From contig CAVSRB010000004.1 in NCBI GenBank assembly GCA_963730305.1, forward strand, positions 558,001 to 622,000: a DNA stretch of 64,000 bases, read 5' to 3'. The DNA is from CAMYMQ01 sp963730305 (GTDB lineage Bacteria; Pseudomonadota; Alphaproteobacteria; Bin65). The position numbers and the translations under genes are program-made. Positions 1 through 10,351 of this stretch are shown here, one piece after another. Position 1 is the first letter of the stretch. Every line of letters starts with the position of its first letter. Below the pieces are notes generated by a model. The model did no database searches. It was not told the origin of the DNA and was given only the letters and a program-made list of their open reading frames with translations.

Positions 1-1166
1 TGCGCGCGCTCAAGTTCGCGCTGTTCTCGTCGGTCACCGGCGACACCATCTCCGACGTGCTGCTGATCGTCCTCGTCGTGCCCTTCGCCGCGATCGCGCT
101 CCAGTTCGGGCCGCTCGAATACACCGCGGTGCTGCTGTTCGCCTTCGCGCTGCTCGCCGGCATCTCGGGCGATTCGCCGATCAAGGGGCTGCTCGCGATC
201 GCGCTCGGCGTGTTCCTGTCGACCCTGGGGCTCGACCCGGTCGACGGTTCCCAGCGCATGGTCTTCAACGAGGTCGAGCTCTACGACGGGCTGCCGCTGA
301 TCTCGATCGCGGTGGGCTCGCTGGCGATGACCGCGGTGCTGGCGCAGATCTTCGACCTGTGGCGCTCCGGCGGCGAGCGGCGGCGGACCCGCGAGGAATA
401 CGCCCAGATCAACACCAAGCTGCCGGCGCGCGAGTTCTTCTCCTACTGGAAGGTGATCGGGCGGGCGGCGCTGATCGGCTCGGGCGTCGGCATGCTGCCG
501 GGCCTGGGCGTGACCCTGGCCGCCTTCCTCAGCTACGGCGCGGCCCGGCGGGCGTCGAAGGACCCGTCGAGCTTCGGCAAGGGCAACCCCGAGGGCATCA
601 TCGCGACCGAGGCGGCGAACAGCGCCGTGGTCGGCGCCAACCTGGTGCCGACCATTGCGCTCGGCGTGCCCGGCAACATCGCCGCGGCGCTGCTGATCGG
701 CGCCTTCATCATCCACGGCATCGTGCCCGGGCCGTTCATGCTCCAGCAGCACGGCGACCTGATCTACGCCCTGTTCGCCTCGATGCTGATGGCCAACGGC
801 GTCCACCTGGCGATCGGCCGGCTCGGCATCCCGATCTGGGCCTTCATCGCGCGCACGCCGCGGCCGGTGATCCTGCCGCCCGTCCTGGTGCTGTGCATCG
901 TCGGCGTCTACCTGCCCAACGAATCGCTGTTCGGGGTCGGCGTGATGCTGGTCTTCGCCGGCATCGGGCTGGTCATGCAGCGGCTCGGCTTCTCGGTCGT
1001 CTGCCTGGTGATCGGCTTCCTGCTCGGCGGCATGCTGGAGAACTCGCTGCGCCAGTCGCTGCGGCTCTACCGCGCCGACCTGACCGTCGTGTTCCAGAGC
1101 CCGATCGCGCTGGTCTTCCTGGCGCTGACCGTGATCATCCTGGTGCGCGCGGTCCGGCGCATCTAG
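1..1166 (+). CDS. tctA: TctA-type tripartite carboxylate transporter, large permease subunit (5' partial)
   Basis: This is the C-terminal three quarters (about 387 codons) of a TctA-family permease, which moves tricarboxylates or related acids across the inner membrane with a small membrane subunit and a periplasmic binding protein. The reading frame is open from base 3, so the start lies outside the window. Visible family features are the FSSVTGDTISDVLL start of the fragment, GSGVGMLPGLGVTLAAFLSYG, and EAANSAVVGANLVPTIALGVPG, followed by many hydrophobic helices up to a basic tail (RAVRRI). The substrate cannot be told from sequence; the neighbouring GntR regulator would fit a catabolic uptake system. 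The family is certain, the substrate open. Confidence 0.9.
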   Translation, partial: RALKFALFSSVTGDTISDVLLIVLVVPFAAIALQFGPLEYTAVLLFAFALLAGISGDSPIKGLLAIALGVFLSTLGLDPVDGSQRMVFNEVELYDGLPLISIAVGSLAMTAVLAQIFDLWRSGGERRRTREEYAQINTKLPAREFFSYWKVIGRAALIGSGVGMLPGLGVTLAAFLSYGAARRASKDPSSFGKGNPEGIIATEAANSAVVGANLVPTIALGVPGNIAAALLIGAFIIHGIVPGPFMLQQHGDLIYALFASMLMANGVHLAIGRLGIPIWAFIARTPRPVILPPVLVLCIVGVYLPNESLFGVGVMLVFAGIGLVMQRLGFSVVCLVIGFLLGGMLENSLRQSLRLYRADLTVVFQSPIALVFLALTVIILVRAVRRI

Positions 1167-1171
1167 CCCCC

Positions 1172-1208
1172 GATCACGCGGGCTATCCTTCCGTGATCAC
1201 GCGGACTA
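1172..1208 (+). promoter_or_regulatory. Two 14-bp direct repeats before the GntR gene, candidate operator
   Basis: GATCACGCGGGCTA at 1172-1185 recurs as GATCACGCGGACTA at 1195-1208, with one mismatch and a 23-bp period, about two helical turns. The second copy runs into TAGGGT (1207-1212), a possible -10 element 32 nt before the GntR start. Both copies lie between the transporter stop and the regulator start. An autoregulatory operator is my inference; the repeat itself is plain. Confidence 0.45.
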
Positions 1209-1243
1209 GGGTCGGCCACTCCAACAACCACCGATCGAAGGTC

Positions 1244-2035
1244 ATGGCCGCTCCGCGCCGAAACCAGGATGCGATCGAAACGGCGCTCGTCCGCAACATG
1301 CGCGACGTCACCGCGACCGGAACCCAGACCAAGCGCAGCGCCGTTCGGCTGGCGATCGTCCAGGCGATGCGTGACGGCGACCTGCAGCACGACGACTTCC
1401 TGCCGCCGGAGAAGCGGCTCGCGGAGATCCTCGGGGTCAGCCTCGGCACCGTCCAGGCGGCGCTGCTTCAGCTCCAGCAGCGCGGCGAGGTGGTCCGGCG
1501 CAGCGGCTACGGCAGCCGGATCGTCTTGAGCGAGCGCTTCGCCTCCTCGGTCTGGCATTTCCGCTTCGTCGACAGGGCCGACGGCAAACGGCTGACCTTC
1601 AGCGACGAGGACCTCGCCATCGACACGCTCGACGATCCCGGTCCGTGGTCGGCCTTCCTGTGCGGCGAAGCGGACGGGAATGGCGAGACCTTCGTGCGCA
1701 TCACCCGGCGGATGCGGATGTCGAACGGCGCGTCCTGTGCGGCCCAGATGTACCTGCGCGACAAGGCCGCGCCGCGGCTCAAGCGCATCGATCCGAGCGA
1801 GCTCAAGTCGGTCAACATCCGCTACTACCTCAATGATAAATTCGGCCTCGCCACCGCCAGCGCCGCCACCGTGGTCCAGAGCACCCGGCTCGACGCGCCG
1901 CTCGCCGGCCTGCTCGGCGTCAAGCCGGGGACGCACGTCCTGGAGCTGCACGCCAGCGCGGTCGCCCACGACGAGACGCCGGTCTACTTCCAGCGCATCT
2001 TCGTCCCCGCCGACAGCTGCGCGATCGCCTTCTGA
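1244..2035 (+). CDS. GntR-family transcriptional regulator
   Basis: A 263-residue cytoplasmic DNA-binding regulator. Residues about 30-93 form a winged helix-turn-helix of the GntR type (LPPEKRLAEILGVSLGTVQ, then QLQQRGEVVRRSGYGSRI). Residues about 100-260 resemble the UTRA effector-binding domain, ending in the typical ELHASAVAHDETPVYFQRIF strand pattern. I chose ATG 1244 because it begins just before the helix-turn-helix and follows the paired repeats; the frame is open further upstream, but there it overlaps the transporter. It is codirectional with the carboxylate transporter and may control it. The ligand is unknown. Confidence 0.85.
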   Translation: MAAPRRNQDAIETALVRNMRDVTATGTQTKRSAVRLAIVQAMRDGDLQHDDFLPPEKRLAEILGVSLGTVQAALLQLQQRGEVVRRSGYGSRIVLSERFASSVWHFRFVDRADGKRLTFSDEDLAIDTLDDPGPWSAFLCGEADGNGETFVRITRRMRMSNGASCAAQMYLRDKAAPRLKRIDPSELKSVNIRYYLNDKFGLATASAATVVQSTRLDAPLAGLLGVKPGTHVLELHASAVAHDETPVYFQRIFVPADSCAIAF

Positions 2036-2070
2036 GGCGGCGGGGCCGGCCGGCTGCGCGTACGTGCCGG

Positions 2071-2087
2071 TTGACCTTCGTCAAGGT
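2071..2087 (+). promoter_or_regulatory. Possible promoter with inverted repeat before the N-ATPase operon
   Basis: TTGACC at 2071-2076 is a good -35 hexamer and is overlapped by nested inverted repeats: ACCTT at 2074-2078 against AAGGT at 2083-2087, and TTGAC at 2071-2075 against GTCAA at 2080-2084. No convincing -10 is seen 17 nt downstream. The arms recall MerR-family operators, but the spacing is too short for a standard one, so this is a weak call. Confidence 0.3.
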
Positions 2088-2147
2088 TGGTGAAACCGTC
2101 AGGATGCGATCCTGGCGTCGCGGGATCGATCGGATCGCAACGGCGTG

Positions 2148-3611
2148 ATGGACAAGAGCGACCAGCCAAACCAGCCCCGGCCCGACGGGCGGGTCATCCG
2201 CGTCAGCGGGTCGGTGGTCGACGTCGCCTTCCCGGCGGGCTGCCTGCCGGCGATCAACAGCGCCCTCGAGATCGACTGGGACGGGCCGCACCGGCTGGTG
2301 CTCGAGGTCCAGAACCACGTCGACCCGCGCACCGTGCGCGCGGTCGCGATGCAGGAGACGGCGGGCCTGCGCTGCGGCGTCGCCGCGCAGAACACCGGGG
2401 CGCCCGATCCTCGTGCCCACGGGCGAGGCGGTGCTCGGCCGGCTGATCGACGTGGTCGGCGACCCGATCGACCACGGCCCGCCGATCGACCCCAAGGCGC
2501 CGCGGATGCCGATCCACCGCAAGGCGCCGACCCTGGTCCAGCAGCGCTCGAACGGCGAGCTGTTCCTGACCGGGATCAAGGTGATCGACCTGATGGCGCC
2601 GCTGCCGCGCGGCGGCAAGGCGGCGATGTTCGGCGGCGCCGGGGTCGGCAAGACCGTGCTGATCATGGAATTGATCCGCGCGACCATCCAGACCTATTCC
2701 GGCATCTCTGTCTTCGCCGGCATCGGCGAGCGATCGCGCGAGAGGGCCACGAGCTGTGGCGCGAGCTCCAGCGCGCCGGGGTGATCGACCGCACCGCGCT
2801 GGTCTTCGGCCAGATGAACGAGCCGCCCGGCGCGCGCTGGCGGGTCGGCATGACCGCGCTGACCATCGCCGAGCAGTTCCGCGACGTCGATCACCGCGAC
2901 GTGCTGCTCTTGATCGACAACGTCTACCGCTTCGTCCAGGCCGGCGGCGAGGTCTCGGGCCTGCTCGGCCGGCTGCCGTCGCGGGTCGGCTACCAGCCCA
3001 CCCTGGCCACCGAGATCGCCGAGCTGCAGGAGCGCATCGCCTCGGTGCGCGAGGCGGCGGTGACCTCGATCCAGGCGATGTACGTGCCCGCCGACGACTT
3101 CACCGACCCGGCGGTGGCGCAGACCTTCACCCATCTCGATTCGGCGATCGTGCTCAGCCGCGACATGGCGAGCGAGGGGCTCTATCCGGCGGTCGACCCG
3201 CTGTCGTCGACCTCGGTGATGCTCGACCCGCGCGTCGTCGGCGACCTGCACTACCAGACCGCGGAGGACGCCCGCCGGCTGATCGAGCACTATCGCGAGC
3301 TGCAGGAGATCATCTCGCTGTTGGGCATGGAGGAGCTGAGCGCCGCCGACCGCACCGCGGTCGGCCGGGCGCGGCGGCTGATCCGCTTCCTGACCCAGCC
3401 CTTCGCGGTCACCGCCCAGTTCACCGGCCAGCCCGGCGTGTCGGTGCCGCTCGCCGAAACGCTCGCCGGCTGCCGCGCGGTCATGGACGGCGCCGCCGAC
3501 GGCTGGCCGGAGAGCGCGCTCTACATGATCGGCACGCTCGACCAGGCGCAGGCGCGCGCCGAGGCCATGAAGAAGAAGGCGCCCGCGCCCGCCGCCGGAG
3601 GACGCGGCGGC
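2148..3611 (+). CDS. atpD: N-type F-ATPase beta subunit (frame interrupted)
   Basis: Catalytic beta subunit of the F1 head of a second, N-type ATPase. The Walker A motif GGAGVGKTVLIMELI, the GERSREG segment and the Walker B strand VLLLID are present, as are the C-terminal beta features (GMEELS, LTQPFAVTAQFTG, YMIGTLDQA). Two breaks interrupt it: about 2403 (one extra base in a C run; the protein resumes as ILVPTGEAVLGR) and about 2741 (two extra bases, resuming as GHELWRELQRAG). The total of about 487 residues is normal. GTG 2145 is an alternative start 3 nt upstream. Near 3600 the frame runs into atpC without a stop; an ATGA overlap (stop at 3613-3615) would be expected, so a third small indel is likely. 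Placing the beta gene first is typical of N-ATPase operons. Confidence 0.88.
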
Positions 3612-4073
3612 ATGAGGCTCGTGGTCACCACGCCGGTCGCGGTCTGCCTCGAAGCCGACGACGTCCGCCACGTCCGCGCCGAGGACGCGACCGGCGCCTT
3701 CGGCATCCTGCCCGGCCACGCCGACTTCATCACCGTGCTGGCGATCTCGGTCATCACCTGGCTCGACCGGGCGGGCAAGGCCCATCACGTCGCGGTGCGC
3801 GGCGGCGTGCTGGCGGTGCGCGACGGCGACCTGGTCGAGGTGGCGAGCCGCGACGCGGTCGGCGAGGAGACGCTGGCGCGGCTCGGCGATGCCGTGCTCG
3901 AGCGCTTTCGGGCGGAGGAGACGGCGGAGGCGGAATCGCGCATCTCGGCGACCCGGCTGCAACTCGCCGCCATCCGCCAGATCCAGCGGGTGCTGGAAGC
4001 CGGCCAACGGCCGGTGCCGCAGCCGCGCGGACCGATGCGCACGGTCGCCTCGGACCTGAGCCTGTCGGAATGA
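3612..4073 (+). CDS. atpC: N-type F-ATPase epsilon subunit
   Basis: A 153-residue epsilon subunit of the central stalk. The N-terminal beta-sandwich is clear (EDATGAFGILPGHADFITVL, the hallmark epsilon segment), followed by a C-terminal helical pair rich in Glu and Arg. ATG 3612 is the natural start. As read, it is in the same frame as atpD with no stop between them, which I attribute to an indel rather than a real beta-epsilon fusion. Its own stop overlaps the atpQ start as ATGA. Confidence 0.88.
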   Translation: MRLVVTTPVAVCLEADDVRHVRAEDATGAFGILPGHADFITVLAISVITWLDRAGKAHHVAVRGGVLAVRDGDLVEVASRDAVGEETLARLGDAVLERFRAEETAEAESRISATRLQLAAIRQIQRVLEAGQRPVPQPRGPMRTVASDLSLSE

Positions 4074-4360
4074 GCGCCGCCCGACCCGAACGGAACCACG
4101 ACGAGATGCAGCGCGCCGTGCGCCTGCGCGAGGAGCGCGCCGAGCGCTGGAAGCGCGAGGGCGAGCGCTCGATCGGGCAGAACCTGTCGATGATCGGCTC
4201 GCTCGGCTGGCTGATCGTGGCGCCGACCCTGCTCGGCGTCCTGCTCGGGCGCTGGCTCGACGGCGTGTTCCACACCGGCATCACGTTCAGCGGCGCGCTG
4301 ATCTTCGTCGGCGTGCTGTTCGGCAGCTACCTGGCCTGGCAACGGGTGCGCAAGCTATGA
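4070..4360 (+). CDS. atpQ: N-ATPase accessory membrane subunit AtpQ (AtpI-like)
   Basis: A 96-residue protein with a charged N-terminus (residues 1-35) and two predicted transmembrane helices (about 40-60 and 68-86), the build of AtpI/AtpQ proteins. The motif SLGWLIVAPTLLGVLLGRWLD is typical of the family, which assists assembly of F-type c-rings. It overlaps atpC and atpR by ATGA at both ends, so translation is probably coupled. The combination with AtpR marks the operon as an N-ATPase. Confidence 0.85.
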   Translation: MSAARPERNHDEMQRAVRLREERAERWKREGERSIGQNLSMIGSLGWLIVAPTLLGVLLGRWLDGVFHTGITFSGALIFVGVLFGSYLAWQRVRKL

Positions 4361-4638
4361 CCGGGCTCGGCACGCTGTCGGTCCTGGGCGCGCTCGCCGC
4401 GGTGGCCGCCGGGCTGGTGCTCGGCGCGGTCTATTTCATGATGCTGCGCTGGACCGTCCGGCTCCACGTCAGCGGCGGCTCCGCGATGGCGCTGACCGCG
4501 CTCTACGGCGGCCGGCTGGCCGCGGCGCTGGCGGTGTTCTGGCTGCTGGCCCAGCACGGCGCGCTGGCGCTGCTGCTCGGCCTGCTCGGCTTCCTGGTCG
4601 CGCGCGGCCTGGTCCGCCGCCTCGTCGGAGCGCCGTGA
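4357..4638 (+). CDS. atpR: N-ATPase accessory membrane subunit AtpR
   Basis: A 93-residue protein with three hydrophobic segments and the FMMLRWTVRLHVSG segment that carries the conserved arginines of AtpR. In the N-ATPase literature AtpR is specific to this operon type and is thought to contact the c-ring carboxylates during assembly. It starts inside the atpQ stop (ATGA) and ends inside the atpB start (GTGA). Family assignment rests mainly on operon position, size and the Arg-containing helix. Confidence 0.82.
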   Translation: MTGLGTLSVLGALAAVAAGLVLGAVYFMMLRWTVRLHVSGGSAMALTALYGGRLAAALAVFWLLAQHGALALLLGLLGFLVARGLVRRLVGAP

Positions 4639-5313
4639 CCATGGGCAAGAACCCGCTCGCCAACGAGATCCTGTTCCACATCGGCCCGGTGCCGATCGTC
4701 CGGGCGGTCGTGACCACCTGGGCGATCATGGCGCTGCTGGTCCTGGTCTCGTGGCTGGTCATGCGCCGGGCCAAGGTCCATCCGGGCAACGCCCAGGCGG
4801 CGCTGGAGGTCGTGGTCGAGACCATCGCCAACCAGATCCAGGCGATCATCCGGCGCGACCCGTGGCCGTTCATGCCGCTCTTGGGCACGCTGTTCATCTT
4901 CCTGATCGTGGCCAACCTGTCGGCGACCATCCCCGGGCGCCAAGGCGCCGACCGCGCATATCGAGACGCCCGCGGCGCTGGCCCTGCTGGTCTTCGTCGC
5001 CGCCCACGCCTACGGTGTCCAGGCGCGGGGCGTGGGGGACTATCTCAAGCGCTACATCCGGCCCAGCCCGCTGTTGCTGCCGCTCAACATCCTGTCGGAG
5101 ATCACGCGGACCTTCTCGCTGATGATCCGGCTGTTCGGCAACATGATGAGCCACGAGTTCGTCGTCGCCATCGTCGTCTTCCTGGCCGGGCTGTTGCTGC
5201 CGATCCCGTTCATGCTGCTCGGCATCCTGATCGGCATCATCCAGGCCTACATCTTCACCGTACTGGCCGCCGTCTTCGTCGGCGCGGCCGTCGGCAGCGT
5301 CGAAGCAGGATAA
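4635..5313 (+). CDS. atpB: N-type F-ATPase a subunit (frame interrupted)
   Basis: The membrane a subunit, forming the ion half-channels against the c-ring. It begins GTG 4635, or ATG 4641 (GKNPLANEILFHIGPVPI). The essential arginine lies in SLMIRLFGNMMSHE, and the last two helices are complete (MLLGILIGIIQAYIFTVLAAVF). One extra base near 4937 shifts the frame; the protein then continues as APTAHIETPAALALLVFVAAH. With the break repaired it is about 226 residues, the normal length for N-ATPase AtpB. It overlaps atpR and precedes atpE by 9 nt. Confidence 0.87.
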
Positions 5314-5322
5314 GAGGAACGC

Positions 5323-5565
5323 ATGACCGTCCAAATGATGAGCATCCTGGGGGCCGCGCTGGCGGTCTCGTTCGGCGCCCTCGGCCCGGCGTTGGGCGAG
5401 GGCCGCGCGGTCGCCGCGGCGATGGACGCGATCGCCCGCCAGCCGGAATCGGCGGGCACCCTGTCGCGCACCCTGTTCGTCGGCCTGGCGATGATCGAGA
5501 CGATGGCGATCTACTGCCTCGTCATCGCGTTGTTGCTGCTCTTCGCGAACCCGTTTACCGGATAA
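5323..5565 (+). CDS. atpE: N-type F-ATPase c subunit
   Basis: An 80-residue two-helix hairpin that oligomerises into the rotor ring. Helix 1 carries Pro22 and Glu26 (LGPALGEGRA) and helix 2 carries Glu59, Thr60 and Tyr64 (MIETMAIY). The Glu59-Thr60-Tyr64 set with a second carboxylate in helix 1 is the N-ATPase signature, originally predicted to bind Na+. Sequence alone does not settle Na+ versus H+, because the two-carboxylate arrangement is also compatible with protons. The gene is intact and has a plausible ribosome site (AGAGGAACGC) before ATG 5323. Confidence 0.92.
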   Translation: MTVQMMSILGAALAVSFGALGPALGEGRAVAAAMDAIARQPESAGTLSRTLFVGLAMIETMAIYCLVIALLLLFANPFTG

Positions 5566-5575
5566 GCGCCAAGTC

Positions 5576-6357
5576 ATGCAGATCGACTGGTGGACGCTGG
5601 CCCTGCAGGCGATCAATTTCGTCGTCCTGGTGTGGCTGCTCCACCGTTTCCTCTACAGGCCGGTTCGAGCGGTGATCGAGAAGCGCCGCGCCTTCTCCGA
5701 GCGCGCCTTCGCCGAGGCGGCCGAACAGAAAGCGGCCGCCGCCGCCGCCGAGGCGCGGCTCGAGGCGGACCGCGCGCAGATGAACGACGAGCGCCACGCC
5801 CTGATCGCCAAGGTCCACGAGGAGATGAGCGCCGAGCGCGACAAGATCCTCGCCGACGCGCGCCAGGACGCCGACCGCATGGTCGCCGACGCCAGCAAGG
5901 CGATCGGCGACGAGCGCCGCCGCACCGAGGAAGCGATGCGCGACCGGCTCGCCGCGCTGGCGGTCGACCTCGCCGGGACGCTGCTGCGCGAGACCGGCGC
6001 CGGCTCGATCGACGAGGCTGCGCTCGACCGGGTCTGCCGGCAGGTCGAAGAGCAGCCGAGCCGCCGAACGGGTGCGGATGGCGGCTGACCTGGGCCGCGG
6101 CAAGCCGTCCGATGGCGACGCGGGCCAGGGCAAGGCGGCGATCGTCGTCGCCACCGCCGCGCCGCTGGAGGCCAAGGCCCAGGCCAAGTGGCACAAGCGG
6201 ATCGCCGCCTTGTTCCCGGCGGAAGGCGACACGGCCACGGAAATCCGGTTCGAGGCCGACCCCGATCTGGTCGGCGGCGCGGAGCTGCGCCTGCCCCACA
6301 CCGTCGTCAAGTTCACCTGGGCCGACCTGCTGGCCAAGGCTGGAACGGAGCTGTCGC

Positions 6358-6377
<20 letters not shown>
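5576..6377 (+). CDS. atpF: N-type F-ATPase b subunit, long form (frame interrupted)
   Basis: Peripheral stalk b subunit. Residues 1-25 form the membrane anchor (WWTLALQAINFVVLVWLLHRF), followed by a long Ala/Glu/Arg coiled coil to about residue 150. One extra base near 6060 breaks the frame, after which the protein continues as ERVRMAADLGRGKPS through VVKFTWADLLAKAG. Repaired, it is about 266 residues, longer than ordinary b subunits. N-ATPase operons lack a separate delta gene, and their long AtpF carries a delta-like C-terminal part; that matches the absence of atpH here. Its end overlaps the atpA start by about 20 nt. Confidence 0.85.
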
Positions 6378-7967
<1,590 letters not shown>

Positions 7968-7980
<13 letters not shown>

Positions 7981-8818
7981 CCCGGCTCAAGGCGCGGATC
8001 GACAGCCTCGACGAGCTGCGCGACCTGTTCCGGGCGATGCGCGCGCTCGCCGCCAACCACGTCCAGGAGGCGCAGACCGCGTTGCCGGGCATCCGCCGCT
8101 ATGCCGAGGTGATCGAGGCGGCGATCGCGCGGGCGGCGCTGCTGCTGCCGCGAGCGACGGCGCTGCGCTGGGCGGCGTGCACGGCGGCTCGGACGTGCTG
8201 ATCGCGGTCAGCGCCGAGCAGGGCTTCGCGGGCGCCTTCAACGAGCTGGTGCTCGACCGGGCCGCGGCCGAGCGCGGCCCCGGCCAGCAGCTCGGCATCA
8301 TCGGCCAGCGCGGCGCGCGGCTCGCCGAGGAGCGCGGGCTGGCGGCCGACTGGAGCGTGCCGATGGCGACCCACGTCGGCGGCGTGGTCGCCACCGCCCG
8401 GCAGGTGGCCCGGCACCTCGACGGCGCGTCGCGCGCCGCGGTGGTGTTCGGCGGCTACCGCAAGGGCGGCCGGTTCGAGGTCGAGTTCCGCTCGATCCTG
8501 CCGCTCGACCCGGCGCTGATGGGCGGCGGCGCGGCGGGCAACCCGCCGCTCCACCAGCTGCCGCCCGAGGCGCTGCTCGAGAGCCTGGCGGCCGAATACC
8601 TGTTCGCCGAGCTGACCCGCTCGGTGATGGAATCGCTGGCCAGCGAGAACGGCGCGCGGCTGCACCGGCTCGAGGCCGCCGACCACAATATCGGCGACAA
8701 GCTGGAGACGCTGGTCCGCCAGGAACGCCGCGTCCGCCAGGAGACCACGACCGAGGAGATGCTCGACGTCGTCACCGGCTCGGAGGCGATCCTCGGCGAA
8801 GCGTCGGGTCAGCCGTAG
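7968..8818 (+). CDS. atpG: N-type F-ATPase gamma subunit (frame interrupted)
   Basis: Central rotor shaft. It begins MERLTRLKARIDSLDELRDLFRAMRALAANHV, a typical gamma N-terminal helix, breaks near 8150, and resumes with DGAALGGVHGGSDVLIAVSAEQGFAGAFN. The C-terminal helix (GDKLETLVRQERRVRQETTTEEMLDVVTGSEAI) is intact. Total length is about 283 residues. It is the last gene of the atpDCQRBEFAG operon. N-ATPase operons lie apart from the housekeeping F-ATPase genes, which are not in this window. Confidence 0.85.
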
Positions 8819-8977
8819 GGCAGGGTCGATCCGCTCCGGCAAGCCCGCAGATTTACAATAGTTTTTCCTGTGCTCTCGCCGGCCGCGTGCTAGGGTGGCG
8901 CCCACGTCGGGGCCACGATGGGGGTCTTGGCATCAACGGCCCGGATTCCCGACGCTCGGGCGAACGAAGGCGCGTAC

Positions 8978-9930
8978 ATGCAAACTGGCATCGATGCGGC
9001 CTCGGAGTCTGCCGGCTCCGGTCAGACAGTCGCATGCGTCCCTGCCGTCCCGCCGGAACTGGCCGCTGGTCACCGTCCTGTGGGGCGTGCACGCGCTCGC
9101 CTGCCTCGCCCTCGTGCCGTGGCTGTTCAGCTGGGTCGGGGTCGCCGCGATGGCGGCCGGGGTGATCGTCTTCGGCCAGGGCATCAACCTCGGCTATCAC
9201 CGCCTGTTGTCCCATCGCAGCCTCAAGGTGCCGCTGTGGTTCGAGCACGGGCTGGTCGTGGTCGCGCTGTGCTGCCTGCAGGGGCCGCCGATCGCCTGGG
9301 TGACGACCCACCGCCTCCACCACCGCGATTCCGACGGCAGCGAGGATCCGCACAGCCCGCGCGCCGGCTTCTGGTGGTCGCACTTCCGCTGGCTGACCGT
9401 CGGCGACACGAAGATCATCGAGGCGGCGGCGATCTCCCGCCACGCCAAGGACCTGCTCCACGACCGTTTCTATCGCCGGCTCCAGCGCCACCCGACGCTG
9501 CCGCTGGCCATCTACCTCGGCCCACGCCGCCCTGTTCTTCGGCGCCGGCCTGCTCATCGGGCTCGCCGGCAACGGCGGCTGGGCGGCGGGCGTACAGCTC
9601 GGCCTGAGCCTGGTGGTGTGGGGCGTGATCCTGCGCACCGTCCTGGTCTGGCACATCACCTGGTCGGTCAACTCGCTGAGCCACGTCTGGGGCGCGCGCG
9701 CCTACGAGACCGGCGACGACAGCCGCAACAACTGGCTGGTCGCGCTGATCGCGATGGGCGAGGGCTGGCACAACAACCATCACCACGACCAGGCCGCCGC
9801 CTCCGTCCAGCATCGCTGGTGGCAGCTCGACGGCACCTATTACGTGATCCTGCTGCTGCGCGGCCTCGGCCTGGCCACCGACATCGTCCCGCGCCGCGCC
9901 CAGCGGCGCACCCGCGTCCGGACCGACTAG
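8978..9930 (+). CDS. Membrane fatty-acid (acyl-CoA) desaturase (frame interrupted)
   Basis: An integral-membrane di-iron desaturase that inserts a double bond into long-chain acyl chains. All three histidine boxes are visible: HRLLSH, HRLHH and HNNHH, with the WSVNSLSHVWG segment between the second and third. Four hydrophobic helices pair around them. One extra base near 9521 breaks the frame between SRRLQRHPTLPLAIYLG and HAALFFGAGLLIGLAG. The start is uncertain: ATG 8978 would need another early indel, whereas ATG 8994 is in the main frame. A possible extended -10 (GTGCTAGGGT, 8887-8896) lies upstream. Size about 310 residues, normal for the family. Confidence 0.85.
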
Positions 9931-9947
9931 GGCCGCTCCTACCGCTC

Positions 9948-10326
9948 CTACCGCCCCGGGCGGCGCCGGATGCAGCGCGCCGGTCTCGCGGTGCTGGCAA
10001 TAACGCTGGGTGCAGCGCAGGCTGCCGTTTGCCGCACGGGTGCAGGTGTTGCAGCCGTCGTACCAAACCGCGCACCAGCGCGGCATCTGGGCGCGCGGGC
10101 TGGTGCGGCGCAGGCAGCGGGCCGGGCCCGGCTTGACGCAGAACTTCTTGGTGCAGACGACGCTGCCGCCGACGCGCCGGCAGGTGTTGCAGCCGTCGTA
10201 CCAGACGGAGCACCACGACGGCATCGGCCGGATCTGCGCCTGGGCGGGAACCGCCTGAGAGAGCAGCATGACCGCAAGAGCGGTGAGGGCAAGAACCGCG
10301 CGACGACGCATTCCAGTGTCCTCCAT
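9948..10326 (-). CDS. Secreted protein with two six-cysteine repeats (frame interrupted near its end)
   Basis: A small exported protein of unknown function. Residues about 6-30 are a signal peptide (RRRAVLALTALAVMLLSQ, cleavage after AQA). The mature part holds two copies of one unit: WCSVWYDGCNTC at residues 38-49 and WCAVWYDGCNTC at 84-95. Each copy is followed by VC/RC, FC/YC and an ARC motif, giving six cysteines per unit and probably disulphides in the periplasm. As read, the frame runs past the second unit into the desaturase. A shift near 9990 instead gives RPARCIRRRPGR and a stop at 9948, mirroring the ARCLRRT that ends unit 1, so I place the end there. ATG 10311 is an alternative start. 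Confidence 0.65.
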
Positions 10327-10351
10327 CGACCCCGGCGCCTGACGGCGCCGG

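Noticed and set aside
2145..4073. A real beta-epsilon fusion protein
   Set aside because: The beta gene already carries two clear frame breaks and an ATGA-type junction sits precisely at the expected site, so a third indel is more likely.
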